From: CAYHBO01 sp964354855
GTDB taxonomy: Bacteria > Babelota > Babeliae > Babelales > RVW-14
Direction of reading: 5' to 3'
Length of the DNA stretch: 38,613 bases
Assembly: GCA_964354855.1 (NCBI GenBank)
Contig: CAYHBO010000012.1
Span: 1-38,613 of the forward strand
The position numbers and the translations under genes are program-made. The notes under the pieces were generated by a model. That model was not told the origin of the DNA and ran no database searches. It saw only the letters and a program-made list of their open reading frames with translations. Positions 16,881 to 25,504 of the stretch are shown here, piece by piece; the stretch's first letter is position 1, and each line of letters begins with the position of its first letter.

Positions 16881-18557
16881 CTAATCCCTTATGATCTTGA
16901 ACTGATTTGTTTCATAATCCCAACTAATAAACAAAGGGTTATATTTTTGAATATTTTTAAATGTGTACGTGATGTTATAGATTTTTGCGTCATCTTGATC
17001 AAGTACTGTTTTTACACCAAGTCTCATGTTTTCTCCTCCAAAAACAGTCCACCATACTTTGTGTTTATTACATGAAGTGAATCGTAGTCCATCGGAAATT
17101 TTAGTAATTTTGATATCACCATTTTTTACGTTTTGTGGTTGTTCTACAAATGTGCTTGGGTCATAGAAGATGGGAATATTTTGATCGATGCCCAGCATCC
17201 AGAGGTTTTGTGCGAGGCCTGAGGCAAAAGGGCCGCGGGGGATTGCAACAAAGCAGAGTGCTCGATCTTGTATTCTTTTGTTTGCTACTAAGTTTTGTAT
17301 GGCTGTTGTTTTTACTTGTAGATCTTTTTCACGATTGGTTATGCGTTGCATGATGAAGTATGCGTTGCCGATAACGATGAGCCAGTAAATGATAGTTAGT
17401 AGAAACGAAAAAGTTCTTAATCTTGAATCGAGTTCAGAATGACAAGCAGGGAGAGGCCCTTCTTGTTTACAAAATTTTATTGGGTCAATTAGAACTAATA
17501 ATATGCATGAATAAAATGGGAGAGCGTAGTAAAGATATCGAAGCGTGTACTGCTTGAGTATTGCTGGCCATAGAAAAAGCCCCATGTTGAATAGACAAAA
17601 CAATACCAATCGCTTGTGTCTTGTTTTAATAAATCCATAGAAGAATAGTCCAGAGAGCATTGTGATAATGCTGCCTTTAAGTATTTGGTTTCCTGGGGGG
17701 ATACATGAAATATTGCCCAGATCGACTATGAAACTGAGATAGTCAGCTTTGCGAGTAAGGAGCCAGGCACAGAATTTTTTTATTGATGTGAAAATGTTAG
17801 CTGAAGCTTGTGTGCTTGTTGGACAAATCATGTGGCGTATGATGAGAAAGAAGAGTGCCGTGAGCCAGAGGCCGGTTGTTTTGCGTATAGTTTTTAATTT
17901 TAATGGATATATAAACCATAACGAACAAATAAAAATAGGAAAAACAAATGTGAACTCAAAGAGAAAAACAGCCAAGCCATAAAATATGCAAGTACCTAGG
18001 TTGTAACGTATCAGTCTTGTTTTTAGATAACGCATAAAGCAGATGGTTGCAAGCATAAGGAAAAATAAACTTATGGTGTATGGTTGTGCAGCTATCCATC
18101 CCATCCATCCCCAATAACTCATGTGGAAACCAAAGAACAGTGCAGCCCAAGCGGCCCATAGATACGATGGGTAGAATGAGTAGACGATATTAAAAAGTAG
18201 CGCTGTGTTGAGTGCATGAAAAATGATCATGATAAAAAAATATGGATATGGGTTTGCGCCAAAAAAATGATATTGTGAGCCGAAAAAAACAAGGGTAAGT
18301 GGGCGAAAGAATGAATGGAGCGAGCCAAATAGAGGTCGGCAATCGCCTAAGTTTTTAAGATAATTTGAGGGAAAGTAGAGTGCATTGCCATCACAGCTTT
18401 TGGTAATGAGTGCGTAAAATTCTTGGAAGTTGGTGAAGCGTGATGACCAGATCATACCGCAGTCATCGATATCAAAGTGCCAGGGGTTGAAGGGGATGAG
18501 AAAAATAGTTGCAACGGTGATAAAGATAAAAAGAGACCACCAGAAGCGTTGGTTCAT
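16881..18557 (-). CDS. Polytopic membrane protein resembling GT-C glycosyltransferases
   Basis: 558 residues with about ten or more hydrophobic segments. The first periplasmic loop has FDIDDCGMIW, then CRPLFGSLHSFFRPLTLVFF and FFIMIIFHALNTALLF. This order (acidic pair, RPL, then a His/Asn-rich helix) resembles GT-C enzymes of the PMT/TMTC-like type, which move sugars from lipid carriers on the outer face of the inner membrane. The substrate is unknown. It is the last gene of a minus-strand run after nitroreductase, with a 4-nt ATGA overlap (18554-18557), so it is co-translated with that run. A palindromic-repeat-like peptide (PACHSELDSRLR) sits in a cytoplasmic or loop region near residue 370. 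The C-terminal soluble region of about 120 residues has no recognisable motif. Confidence 0.6.
   Translation of the reverse strand: MNQRFWWSLFIFITVATIFLIPFNPWHFDIDDCGMIWSSRFTNFQEFYALITKSCDGNALYFPSNYLKNLGDCRPLFGSLHSFFRPLTLVFFGSQYHFFGANPYPYFFIMIIFHALNTALLFNIVYSFYPSYLWAAWAALFFGFHMSYWGWMGWIAAQPYTISLFFLMLATICFMRYLKTRLIRYNLGTCIFYGLAVFLFEFTFVFPIFICSLWFIYPLKLKTIRKTTGLWLTALFFLIIRHMICPTSTQASANIFTSIKKFCAWLLTRKADYLSFIVDLGNISCIPPGNQILKGSIITMLSGLFFYGFIKTRHKRLVLFCLFNMGLFLWPAILKQYTLRYLYYALPFYSCILLVLIDPIKFCKQEGPLPACHSELDSRLRTFSFLLTIIYWLIVIGNAYFIMQRITNREKDLQVKTTAIQNLVANKRIQDRALCFVAIPRGPFASGLAQNLWMLGIDQNIPIFYDPSTFVEQPQNVKNGDIKITKISDGLRFTSCNKHKVWWTVFGGENMRLGVKTVLDQDDAKIYNITYTFKNIQKYNPLFISWDYETNQFKIIRD
17421..17449 (-). 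repeat. Palindromic-repeat-like segment carried in frame inside the GT-C-like gene
   Basis: On the minus strand the DNA reads CTTGTCATTCTGAACTCG and onward, the GTCATTCTGAAC...GATTCA form of repeats dispersed in many bacterial genomes. It translates as ACHSELDSRLR in the frame of the gene without breaking it. It shares the GTCATxCT start with the intergenic cluster at 8262. Confidence 0.55.
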
Positions 18558-19126
18558 GTAAATGTATCTTTAAAAACAAGTTCGCTTAATTTTTTTCGGT
18601 CTGAATGCTTTTCACGTTCGTGTAAATGACTAGGTAGATTGGATAGGTCTGCAGGTTTTCCAATAGCAGCTATAACTTCAATGGCATAACTATCAGGAAT
18701 AGCCATATGGCTCCGTGCTTGTTCTTTATTAAACCCTTCAATGAGATGCAGATAAAGGCCATTGAGTGATGCCTGGAGGGCCATGTTTTGACACGCGGCT
18801 CCCGTATCGAATGAATGCGACGGGGATGGCTTTTCGTTTTTTTCAAATGTTTTTAATGATACTACCAGTACTAGTACTGAGGCATTGTCTGCCCAGGTTT
18901 GGTTATACGTACTCATGGTAGTGATGAGTTGGTTAAATGCTGGAGTGTTGTGGTGCGTGTAAATGAATCGCCATGGTTGATTATTGTAAGAAGATGGTGC
19001 CCATTTTGCTGCTTCAAAGAGCGTCATAAGGTCTTCGTGTTTGATTGGTTCGGGGGAAAGTGCGCGGGGTGACCAACGGTTTAAAAATAGTTCGTGAACA
19101 GGGTATTCTGGTTTGCGTTGGTTCAT
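18554..19126 (-). CDS. Nitroreductase-family FMN oxidoreductase
   Basis: 190 residues, usual size for the family. FMN-binding landmarks are present: the N-terminal FLNRWSPRALS (Arg-Ser/Arg-Pro contact region), then AAKWAPSSYNNQPWRFIYTH, and the C-terminal IGKPADLSNLP. SHSFDTGAACQNMALQASLN is the helix that packs against the flavin. These enzymes use NAD(P)H to reduce nitro compounds, quinones or similar acceptors; the natural substrate cannot be told from sequence. The gene lies 1 nt after murJ and overlaps the membrane protein gene by 4 nt, which indicates a shared transcript. Confidence 0.92.
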   Translation of the reverse strand: MNQRKPEYPVHELFLNRWSPRALSPEPIKHEDLMTLFEAAKWAPSSYNNQPWRFIYTHHNTPAFNQLITTMSTYNQTWADNASVLVLVVSLKTFEKNEKPSPSHSFDTGAACQNMALQASLNGLYLHLIEGFNKEQARSHMAIPDSYAIEVIAAIGKPADLSNLPSHLHEREKHSDRKKLSELVFKDTFT

Positions 19127-19127
19127 A

Positions 19128-20777
19128 CTATCTTAAGAAGTACACATTAAGCTTAAATAATCGTCTTGTGAACCATATCGTGAATATTGCTCCTGCGCCG
19201 CAACCTAAGGAAATAATCCAGAAGATAAGGCTGTATGTTATCCAAGTTATGTTAGCTGTTGCATGGTTCATGAGTATGAAAAAAACACCGATGAAGCCGC
19301 CGCCGACAAGGACTAGTTGTAAGCAGTAGCGTGTTATAAAAATGCTAAAATTTCCTGTGTAGAAACGATAATTGTGTTTGGTGCGAAGAAGACGAATGCA
19401 GAGCCATGTCATGACAATGCCTGACAGTGAACAGGCTGCAGCGATACCATAAATACCCCATAGCCACATTCCAATGAGATCTCCAAGAACGTTCACTAAA
19501 GCTCCGGTACCTGAGATGATAGTTGCCGCACGAGTGTCTTTGAGCGAGTAAAAAATATTAAGTAAAGATTTGTTAAGACAGAAAAAAACAAGTCCAATGC
19601 AGTAGATTACAAGAACCCATCCGGCTTGTGCGACTGCTTCCTGTGTACCTTTAGCGCCAAGCATGTCTGCATAAAGTTGTTGGGAGACAAGCATAAGAAA
19701 AAGAGCTGCTGGAAGAACTAAAAGTGATATAAATTTACTTGCTTCTAACACATAAAAGCTAATGCGTTTAGGGGCATAGAGGACCATGCGTGAGAAATGG
19801 GGTAAGAGGACTGAGGCGAAGGCTACACCAAGAATGCCGATAGGAATATTCATGTAGCGGCTTCCGTAATATAGAATTGAGACAGATCCCTTAGGAAGGT
19901 GTGAGGCAATAGCGCCACCAACCAATAGATTTATTTCGATGATGCTAACGCCAAGAAGAAAAGGGAAGAACTTGGTCATGACTTCTTTAAATGCTTTTAT
20001 TGATTTTGGTTGTATATGGCCGAAGGTAAATCGGTACTTAAAGTATACGAAAAGGTGGGCTAAAAATTGAACGAATCCGCCAAATAAAATTCCCCAACAT
20101 AGCGCATCGGTTGAAAGATTAAAACTTATACAGAGGATAATACTTGCAACATAGATAGTATTCCACATCGCAGGTCCTGCCGCAGGGACTAAAAAATGAT
20201 TGACGGAGTTTAGTGCTCCTGAGAGTAATGATGATCCTGATGCAAGAAACAAGAATGGGAAGAGGATTCGTAAAAACTTTGTTGCATGAACCATATGTTC
20301 AGGTGAAAATCCTGGAGCAACAAAGTTGATGACAAGCTCAGTTTTTAAAAGAACGCCAATGTACATAAGTAGGATGACGCCTTGAAAAACGAGCAGAGCT
20401 AAACTCATAAGACCACTAGCAACATCACGACCATCTTCCTTGACCGTTTTTACCATGACGGGGACGAATGAAGCGTTGGTTGCTCCCTCGGCAAAAACGT
20501 GTCTGAAAAGGTTTGGTATACGAAACGCGGCGATCAAAGCATCTGAAACGACCCCAAAGCCAAGAAAACGGACAAGAAGAATTTCACGAGTAATGCCTAA
20601 TAACCGACTGATGCCGGTAAGCATACCGATTACAACCGTCTTTTTTTGGATAGACCGACGGCTTAAGTGTAGTTTGCTTTGATCAATGGTGTCCTGTGAT
20701 GTTTTATAGGCAGGAACAACGGTAGGCTGTTTTTGGTCGTGTGGATGTTGCAATTGATTAAGCTCTTGATTATTCAT
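19128..20777 (-). CDS. murJ: Lipid II flippase MurJ
   Basis: 549 residues with about 14 hydrophobic helices. MurJ flips the peptidoglycan precursor lipid II across the inner membrane. Typical motifs: GISRLLGITREILLVRFLG, then DALIAAFRIPNLFRHVFAEG and ATNASFVPV near the N-terminus, and the central LLSGALNSVNHFLVPA. A 45-residue hydrophilic N-terminal extension (NQLQHPHDQKQPTVVP) precedes the first helix and is not usual. An internal start near KKTVVIGML is possible, but GTGGTGGTCC-type sequence upstream of ATG 20777 gives no clear decision. Its presence shows that the organism makes lipid II, and so probably at least some peptidoglycan. It is second in the operon after lolD (74-nt gap). Confidence 0.95.
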   Translation of the reverse strand: MNNQELNQLQHPHDQKQPTVVPAYKTSQDTIDQSKLHLSRRSIQKKTVVIGMLTGISRLLGITREILLVRFLGFGVVSDALIAAFRIPNLFRHVFAEGATNASFVPVMVKTVKEDGRDVASGLMSLALLVFQGVILLMYIGVLLKTELVINFVAPGFSPEHMVHATKFLRILFPFLFLASGSSLLSGALNSVNHFLVPAAGPAMWNTIYVASIILCISFNLSTDALCWGILFGGFVQFLAHLFVYFKYRFTFGHIQPKSIKAFKEVMTKFFPFLLGVSIIEINLLVGGAIASHLPKGSVSILYYGSRYMNIPIGILGVAFASVLLPHFSRMVLYAPKRISFYVLEASKFISLLVLPAALFLMLVSQQLYADMLGAKGTQEAVAQAGWVLVIYCIGLVFFCLNKSLLNIFYSLKDTRAATIISGTGALVNVLGDLIGMWLWGIYGIAAACSLSGIVMTWLCIRLLRTKHNYRFYTGNFSIFITRYCLQLVLVGGGFIGVFFILMNHATANITWITYSLIFWIISLGCGAGAIFTIWFTRRLFKLNVYFLR

Positions 20778-20817
20778 GTGGTGGTCCTTAAAAACTAGGG
20801 ATTGGATGCCGGATCAA

Positions 20818-20835
20818 TCTACCAGACTTGGTAGA
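20818..20835 (-). other. Small hairpin between lolD and murJ
   Basis: TCTACCA-GACT-TGGTAGA, a perfect 7-bp stem in the 74-nt spacer. No T tract follows on either strand, so it is more likely an mRNA processing or attenuation element than a terminator. Confidence 0.35.
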
Positions 20836-20851
20836 ACTCACAAGGAGAAAT

Positions 20852-21559
20852 TTACTTTGTTGTCAGGATTCCTTTGTGCAAGTGCATGACCGTATCCATT
20901 TTTTCATAGACCGCCTGGTCATGGGTACAAATAATGATACCCATGCCGTATTCTTTTTGTAGCGATTTGAATAGATCGACAATAAGTTGTGCATTTCCGG
21001 CATCAAGGTTGCCGGTTGGTTCATCGGCTAGTAAGAACATTGGCTTATTAACCAAGGCACGAGCAATGGAGACGCGTTGCTGCTCCCCTCCCGAAAGCTG
21101 AGTCGGGTAAGTATGTAATTTGTCTTCAAGCCCGATATTGGTGAGAAGGTCGCTTGATTTTTTTTGAGCAACGTTTTTGGAGTCGCCTGCGATCAGACAT
21201 TTCATCATGACATTTTCAAGGACCGTTAGTTCTTTAACGAGATAATGAAATTGGAATACAAATCCAATTGATTGGTTTAAGAATGCATCTTTTGCTTTTT
21301 GTTTCAGACTGAAGATATTTTGGTCATCAAAATAAACATGTCCGGATGATGGGGTATCAAGGCCGCCAAGAATATGAAGTAAGGTTGATTTACCGCTACC
21401 AGAAACCCCGGTGATGGCATATGAGTTATTTTGCTTAAAGGTTTCGGTCACGTTGGAAAAAACATTTACCTGCTTTTTTCCTTGAGAAAAAAATTTGGTG
21501 AGCTTTTCGGTCCTTAGTTCATGATTTTTTTTGATGGTCATCGTGGTTAAATCCCTCAT
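20852..21559 (-). CDS. lolD: LolD-like ABC transporter ATPase (lipoprotein release)
   Basis: 235 residues. Walker A GVSGSGKST (51-59), Q-loop Gln103, signature LSGGEQQR (155-162), Walker B FLLADEPTGNLD (Glu180) and switch His213 are all intact. The phrase QLSGGEQQRVSIARALVNKP plus ADEPTGNLD is characteristic of the LolD/MacB/FtsE branch. LolD powers release of lipoproteins from the inner membrane to LolA, fitting the lipobox proteins in this window. LolC/E is not in the window, so a MacB-type or other role cannot be excluded. Alternative start MTIKKNHEL at 21541 is possible. The promoter at 21580-21607 lies just upstream. Confidence 0.85.
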   Translation of the reverse strand: MRDLTTMTIKKNHELRTEKLTKFFSQGKKQVNVFSNVTETFKQNNSYAITGVSGSGKSTLLHILGGLDTPSSGHVYFDDQNIFSLKQKAKDAFLNQSIGFVFQFHYLVKELTVLENVMMKCLIAGDSKNVAQKKSSDLLTNIGLEDKLHTYPTQLSGGEQQRVSIARALVNKPMFLLADEPTGNLDAGNAQLIVDLFKSLQKEYGMGIIICTHDQAVYEKMDTVMHLHKGILTTK

Positions 21560-21579
21560 TTAATTACCTTATTTTTTTC

Positions 21580-21607
21580 ATAATACCAAGACCCTTGCCC
21601 CCGTCAA
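21580..21607 (-). promoter_or_regulatory. Sigma-70-like promoter of the lolD-murJ run
   Basis: Minus strand: TTGACG (21607-21602), 16-nt spacer, TATTAT (21585-21580), 20 nt before the lolD ATG with a TAAGGTAA ribosome-binding region between. It diverges from lon. Confidence 0.6.
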
Positions 21608-21714
21608 ACCAATTAATTTAGGATGAGTTAAGAAGAAGGAAGTAAGTGTAGCTAAAAATATGAGGCTGCCGTGAGTACGGTGAGCTTTGAAAGTTCCATT
21701 TTGGGGAGGGACCT

Positions 21715-24078
21715 ATGGGAAACAATAAGAATCGCGATTATTTGATGAGCGATGAGATACCATTAACGCTACCGGTTATTCCTACCATTGATGTTGTGGT
21801 CTTTCCGCAGATGGTTGTGCCGTTATTGATTCTTGATGAAAAAATTATCAGGGGCGTTGAAGAGGCAGCTCAGGGATCGAAGAAGGTATTTTTATTGGCA
21901 GCGCAGCAAGACGATAATTCTTATCAATCACCGATAAGCATTAGTGATTTATACAGCGTGGGGACGGTTGGTAACATTATGCGTATTATGCATTTGCCGG
22001 AAGGTGGCATCAAAATTCTTACACAAGGGTTAGTGAAAGCTCATGTGGAAGAGGTGCTATCGGGGAATGATAATCTTCAAGTTCGGATAAAAGCAATCGA
22101 TGAAAACGAGATGCTTTATGATGAAGAGAAGGTTAATGTGCAACTTAAAAGCCTTTTTGTTGCTATCGATAAAATTGCTGCTACTGGACGTATTTTTGGT
22201 CCAGACTTTCAGGCGATTCTTGGGCAAATTCAGAGTCCTGATCGTATTGCTGATTTTATTTTATCCCATCTTAATCCTTCAGTAGAACAAGCACAGAGCT
22301 TGTTAGAACGGGAGACGCTTGATCAATTATTAGCGGGGATTTGTGAATTTTTACAACAAGAATACGATATTACCGATATGCAGGAAAAAATTCACAACAA
22401 TGCACGTCATTCTATTAATAAATCACAACGAGAGTACTACCTTCGTGAACAAATGAAAGCGATCCAAAAAGAATTGGGTGATGAGGGTGATTCTGATGTG
22501 GATGATCTTAAGCGTAAACTTTACGATTTGCCACTTTCAGAAGAAGCTCGTTCTGAAGGGATTAAGCAATTTAAACGGTTGCAAAAAACGGCCCCTGACT
22601 CTATGGAAGGAACGGTTATTCGTAATCACTTAGAGTGGTTATTAGGATTGCCATGGGGGACCTATACCAAAGATAACTTAAATGTTAAAAATGCGCGAGA
22701 AGTGCTTGATCATCATCATTATGGGATAGAAGAGGTTAAAGAACGCATTCTTGATTTTCTTTCTATAAAATCACTTAAAGATGATTGCAATGTACCTATC
22801 TTATGTTTTTCTGGAGCTCCAGGTGTTGGGAAAACATCACTGGGTAAATCTATTGCAGAATGTCTTGGGAGAAAATATTTTCGTATAGCACTTGGCGGCG
22901 TATGTGATGAGTCTGAAATTCGTGGACATCGTCGTACGTATGTAGGTGCGTTACCGGGAAGATTTATTCAGGCTATTCGCAAGTCGGGAAGCATGAATCC
23001 TCTTATTATTATCGATGAAATTGATAAAATTGGTTCTTCAAATCGTGGAGATCCGTCATCAGCATTACTTGAAGTACTCGATCCTGAGCAAAATAAAACC
23101 TTTTATGATAATTATCTTGGGGTTCATTTTGATCTTTCTCAGTGCTTGTTTGTTACGACAGCAAATGATTTAAGTAAGATTCCAGGGCCATTACGTGATC
23201 GTATGGAAATTATTGAGCTTTCTGGTTATACCACTGATGAGAAAGAGGTGATTGCGATGCAACATCTTATTCCAAAAGCGATTATTAATAGTGGGTTGCA
23301 CGAAACCAATATTGCCATTGATAAACCGGTGATTAGCGAAATCATTCAAGGGTATACGCGTGAAGCGGGGGTTCGTGATCTTGAACGGAATATTCAAAAA
23401 CTCTGTTCAAAATACGCGCGTGTTTTTGTAGAGCGCAATGAGTCAACTCAATTCAATATGGAAAATATTCATGAGCACCTTGGTCCACGAAAAATTCCTT
23501 CTGAGAATTTTATCAAAATGGATCGTGTAGGGGTTTGTAATGGGCTTGCGTGGACACCGTATGGCGGAGAAATTCTTCTGGTAGAAACAGCATTAACACA
23601 TGGTTCTGGTAAGCTTCTGTTGACGGGACAGTTGGGTAAAGTGATGCAGGAATCGGCGCGCGCAGCGTTGACTTACATAAAGGCTCATGCTGAATCGTTT
23701 GGGATTGATTACAAGGCTTTCAATAATTCTGATATTCACATTCATTTACCGGCTGGTGGCATACCAAAAGATGGCCCATCGGGTGGTATTGCATTAGTTT
23801 CAGCATTGCTTTCTGCGTTCACTAAACGGGCAATTAATGGTGATTATGCGATGACCGGTGAGCTTAATCTGCAAGGAGAGGTGTTACCAATCGGTGGCAT
23901 TAAGGAAAAAATTCTTGCGGCTAAACAGAATGGGTTACATCATGTGATTGTTCCAAAACTTAACCAAAAAGACTTGGTTGGGTTGGATAAGATTCATGAG
24001 GGGATGAGTATTCATTATGTTACAACTGTTAAAGAGGTAATTGATTTTGTATTACTTCCTGGGATTATTCCCGCGTAA
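21715..24078 (+). CDS. lon: ATP-dependent protease La (Lon)
   Basis: 787 residues, full-length LonA. Lon unfolds and degrades damaged or regulatory proteins in the cytoplasm. Domains: N-terminal LON substrate-binding domain (LPVIPTIDVVVFPQMVVPLL), coiled helical segment ending REYYLREQMKAIQKELGD, AAA+ module with Walker A GAPGVGKTS (367-375) and Walker B IIIDEIDKIG, and the protease domain with catalytic Ser689 in KDGPSGG and the Lys of GGIKEK (730/732). GGGGAGGG at 21702-21709 is a very strong ribosome-binding site for ATG 21715. Monocistronic: divergent from lolD and closed by the terminator at 24096. Confidence 0.97.
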   Translation: MGNNKNRDYLMSDEIPLTLPVIPTIDVVVFPQMVVPLLILDEKIIRGVEEAAQGSKKVFLLAAQQDDNSYQSPISISDLYSVGTVGNIMRIMHLPEGGIKILTQGLVKAHVEEVLSGNDNLQVRIKAIDENEMLYDEEKVNVQLKSLFVAIDKIAATGRIFGPDFQAILGQIQSPDRIADFILSHLNPSVEQAQSLLERETLDQLLAGICEFLQQEYDITDMQEKIHNNARHSINKSQREYYLREQMKAIQKELGDEGDSDVDDLKRKLYDLPLSEEARSEGIKQFKRLQKTAPDSMEGTVIRNHLEWLLGLPWGTYTKDNLNVKNAREVLDHHHYGIEEVKERILDFLSIKSLKDDCNVPILCFSGAPGVGKTSLGKSIAECLGRKYFRIALGGVCDESEIRGHRRTYVGALPGRFIQAIRKSGSMNPLIIIDEIDKIGSSNRGDPSSALLEVLDPEQNKTFYDNYLGVHFDLSQCLFVTTANDLSKIPGPLRDRMEIIELSGYTTDEKEVIAMQHLIPKAIINSGLHETNIAIDKPVISEIIQGYTREAGVRDLERNIQKLCSKYARVFVERNESTQFNMENIHEHLGPRKIPSENFIKMDRVGVCNGLAWTPYGGEILLVETALTHGSGKLLLTGQLGKVMQESARAALTYIKAHAESFGIDYKAFNNSDIHIHLPAGGIPKDGPSGGIALVSALLSAFTKRAINGDYAMTGELNLQGEVLPIGGIKEKILAAKQNGLHHVIVPKLNQKDLVGLDKIHEGMSIHYVTTVKEVIDFVLLPGIIPA

Positions 24079-24095
24079 TTGATTTGATTACAAAT

Positions 24096-24140
24096 AAAGA
24101 CCCCGCATAGGTTTAAATGGGCCCATGCGGGGTCTTTTAT
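24096..24140. terminator. Strong bidirectional intrinsic terminator between lon and mazF
   Basis: AAAGACCCCGCAT (24096-24108) pairs exactly with ATGCGGGGTCTTT (24125-24137), then TTAT. The A-rich left flank gives the opposite strand a T tract, so it can serve both convergent genes. Confidence 0.92.
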
Positions 24141-24147
24141 TTTGTGG

Positions 24148-24507
24148 CTACAAGATACCAGAGAACAGGGCAGAGAAATTCTTCTTTAAAGATTTTTGAT
24201 CTTTTAATCCTAAGGTTCCTATTTTTTTTAAAATCAATCGATTGTCAAGCGTAAACAGTTTCATGCGCACTGCTGATGGTTCTGGTAACCCGGCAGAATT
24301 AAGATCGTTAATCTGCATATCAAGCGGCCAGGCTTCCTTAAAAGAAGTTGTAATCATTGTCATGATGCTATGTTCTGCCTCGTTATTAAAATGTGATGAT
24401 GACGAGATGATAAGTGCTGGGCGCTTTTTTGATTCTTTTGAGTCAGTGAATGGAAATGGTACAACAACGACATCAAACGTTTTATAAATCACGATAAGCC
24501 TCATCAT
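24148..24507 (-). CDS. MazF/PemK-family endoribonuclease toxin
   Basis: 119 residues. MazF-type toxins cut mRNA at short sites. Family marks: FDVVVVPFPFTDSKESKKRP then ALIISS, and the central TMITTSFKEAWPLDM with the conserved Ser/Thr. It follows its antitoxin with a 26-nt overlap (24482-24507), a standard translational-coupling arrangement. The ATG at 24507 may be replaced by the next one (MRLIV). It faces lon across a shared terminator. The active-site Arg and Thr of characterised MazF are not individually placed here. Confidence 0.88.
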   Translation of the reverse strand: MMRLIVIYKTFDVVVVPFPFTDSKESKKRPALIISSSSHFNNEAEHSIMTMITTSFKEAWPLDMQINDLNSAGLPEPSAVRMKLFTLDNRLILKKIGTLGLKDQKSLKKNFSALFSGIL

Positions 24508-24709
24508 CGCTTTCTGAGTTCCACTCGCTTAAGGTTGACTCTAGGGCCTTAAGGTACGTGATATCAAGTGGCGTAGCTTTTCTAATGTTGACATGTTTAT
24601 CTTTGGTGATTTCGAAGATAACCCGATCCCCAGCCTTGAGGCCAAGAATTGAGCGAATTTCCTGTGGAATTGTTGCCTGAAATTTGCTTGTCAGTTTTGA
24701 ATCAGCCAT
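24482..24709 (-). CDS. MazE/AbrB-family antitoxin
   Basis: 75 residues with an N-terminal SpoVT/AbrB DNA-binding domain: SKLTSKFQATIPQEIRSILG, then LKAGDRVIFEI. The C-terminal tail is acidic (SEWNSESDDEAYRDL), as expected of the flexible part that occludes the toxin. MazE-type proteins repress their own operon by binding a palindrome in the promoter, and a 16-bp-arm palindrome lies 10 nt upstream. AGGAG 6 nt before the ATG is a good ribosome-binding site. Confidence 0.88.
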   Translation of the reverse strand: MADSKLTSKFQATIPQEIRSILGLKAGDRVIFEITKDKHVNIRKATPLDITYLKALESTLSEWNSESDDEAYRDL

Positions 24710-24718
24710 AAAAACTCC

Positions 24719-24759
24719 TAACCTTAATACCGTATTACATTATTACGGTATTAAGGTTA
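24719..24759 (-). promoter_or_regulatory. Operator-like palindrome in the mazEF promoter
   Basis: Left arm TAACCTTAATACCGTA (24719-24734) is the exact reverse complement of 24744-24759; a 9-nt AT-rich spacer separates them. On the minus strand, TTGACA (24783-24778) lies just upstream, so the palindrome covers the expected -10 region and transcript start. This fits autoregulation by the AbrB-type antitoxin. Confidence 0.75.
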
Positions 24760-24859
24760 CCTGTAAGGCGTGTTAGTTGTCAATGATTTTGCTTGCGGGG
24801 CGGGCTAATTAATGTTGGCAATATGACGGATCAAATTAAGCCTTGATGAGAAAGTAGGT

Positions 24860-25399
24860 CTACTTTTCTTCTTTTTTCTTTAAAATACTGCGCATATGAG
24901 AAATATGCCCGTCCATAACTTCAAGATAATAAAGTAACGAACGATATTCTTTTATGGGAATACCACTTTTTGAATAGCCCTTAAGGTCCCAGATATAGTT
25001 TTTGAGCTTTGCTCGTTCATGAGCCAGCTCCTGGATGAGTGATGAGACGTAGTCGGCCGATATGGTAATTTTTTTGTTAGGGCTTTCAAACGTTGGTTCA
25101 CAGTCTTTCCAAACTTTTGATCCTGCATTCATGAGTTTGATCATGCGCTTAAAATCATACGAGAAGCCATCTCCCCCATTTTCAAAGGAGGTTGGCTCGG
25201 CATTTTTTATGAGTTCTCGCATGCGTAATTCGGCTAAATAATGGTTTGCCGGTTCATCTTTTTTATTTTTCTCACAATAATATTCATAAAAAAGATAACC
25301 GCCTCCCGCGATCATAAGTATTAAAATGAATGTTTTTATACTATTTTTTACATATCGCATACTATTTTTCAATAAGCTAAAAATTTTATGTGTGCGCAA
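24860..25399 (-). CDS. Hypothetical membrane-anchored protein
   Basis: 179 residues. One hydrophobic helix near the N-terminus (TFILILMIAGGGYLFYEYYC) suggests a signal anchor with the remainder outside the cytoplasm. The soluble part is charged and helical, with SADYVSSLIQELAHERAKLK and a Lys-rich end (RSILKKKEEK). No known domain is recognised. The start could also be the ATG giving MRYVKNSIK, 14 residues in. Divergent from the OPT transporter gene; probably its own transcription unit. Confidence 0.6.
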   Translation of the reverse strand: MRTHKIFSLLKNSMRYVKNSIKTFILILMIAGGGYLFYEYYCEKNKKDEPANHYLAELRMRELIKNAEPTSFENGGDGFSYDFKRMIKLMNAGSKVWKDCEPTFESPNKKITISADYVSSLIQELAHERAKLKNYIWDLKGYSKSGIPIKEYRSLLYYLEVMDGHISHMRSILKKKEEK

Positions 25400-25504
25400 C
25401 CGTTTATTTAAAAAGCATTATTGGGCGTTTATTACCTTCCCATGCCGCACCTCTATTACAAATAGTAATATAAAAGCATGGAAAAATGCAAGGAGCTTAA
25501 ACTT

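Noticed and set aside
17135..17388. Two plus-strand open frames inside the GT-C-like gene
   Set aside because: Low-complexity shadows of the minus-strand membrane protein.
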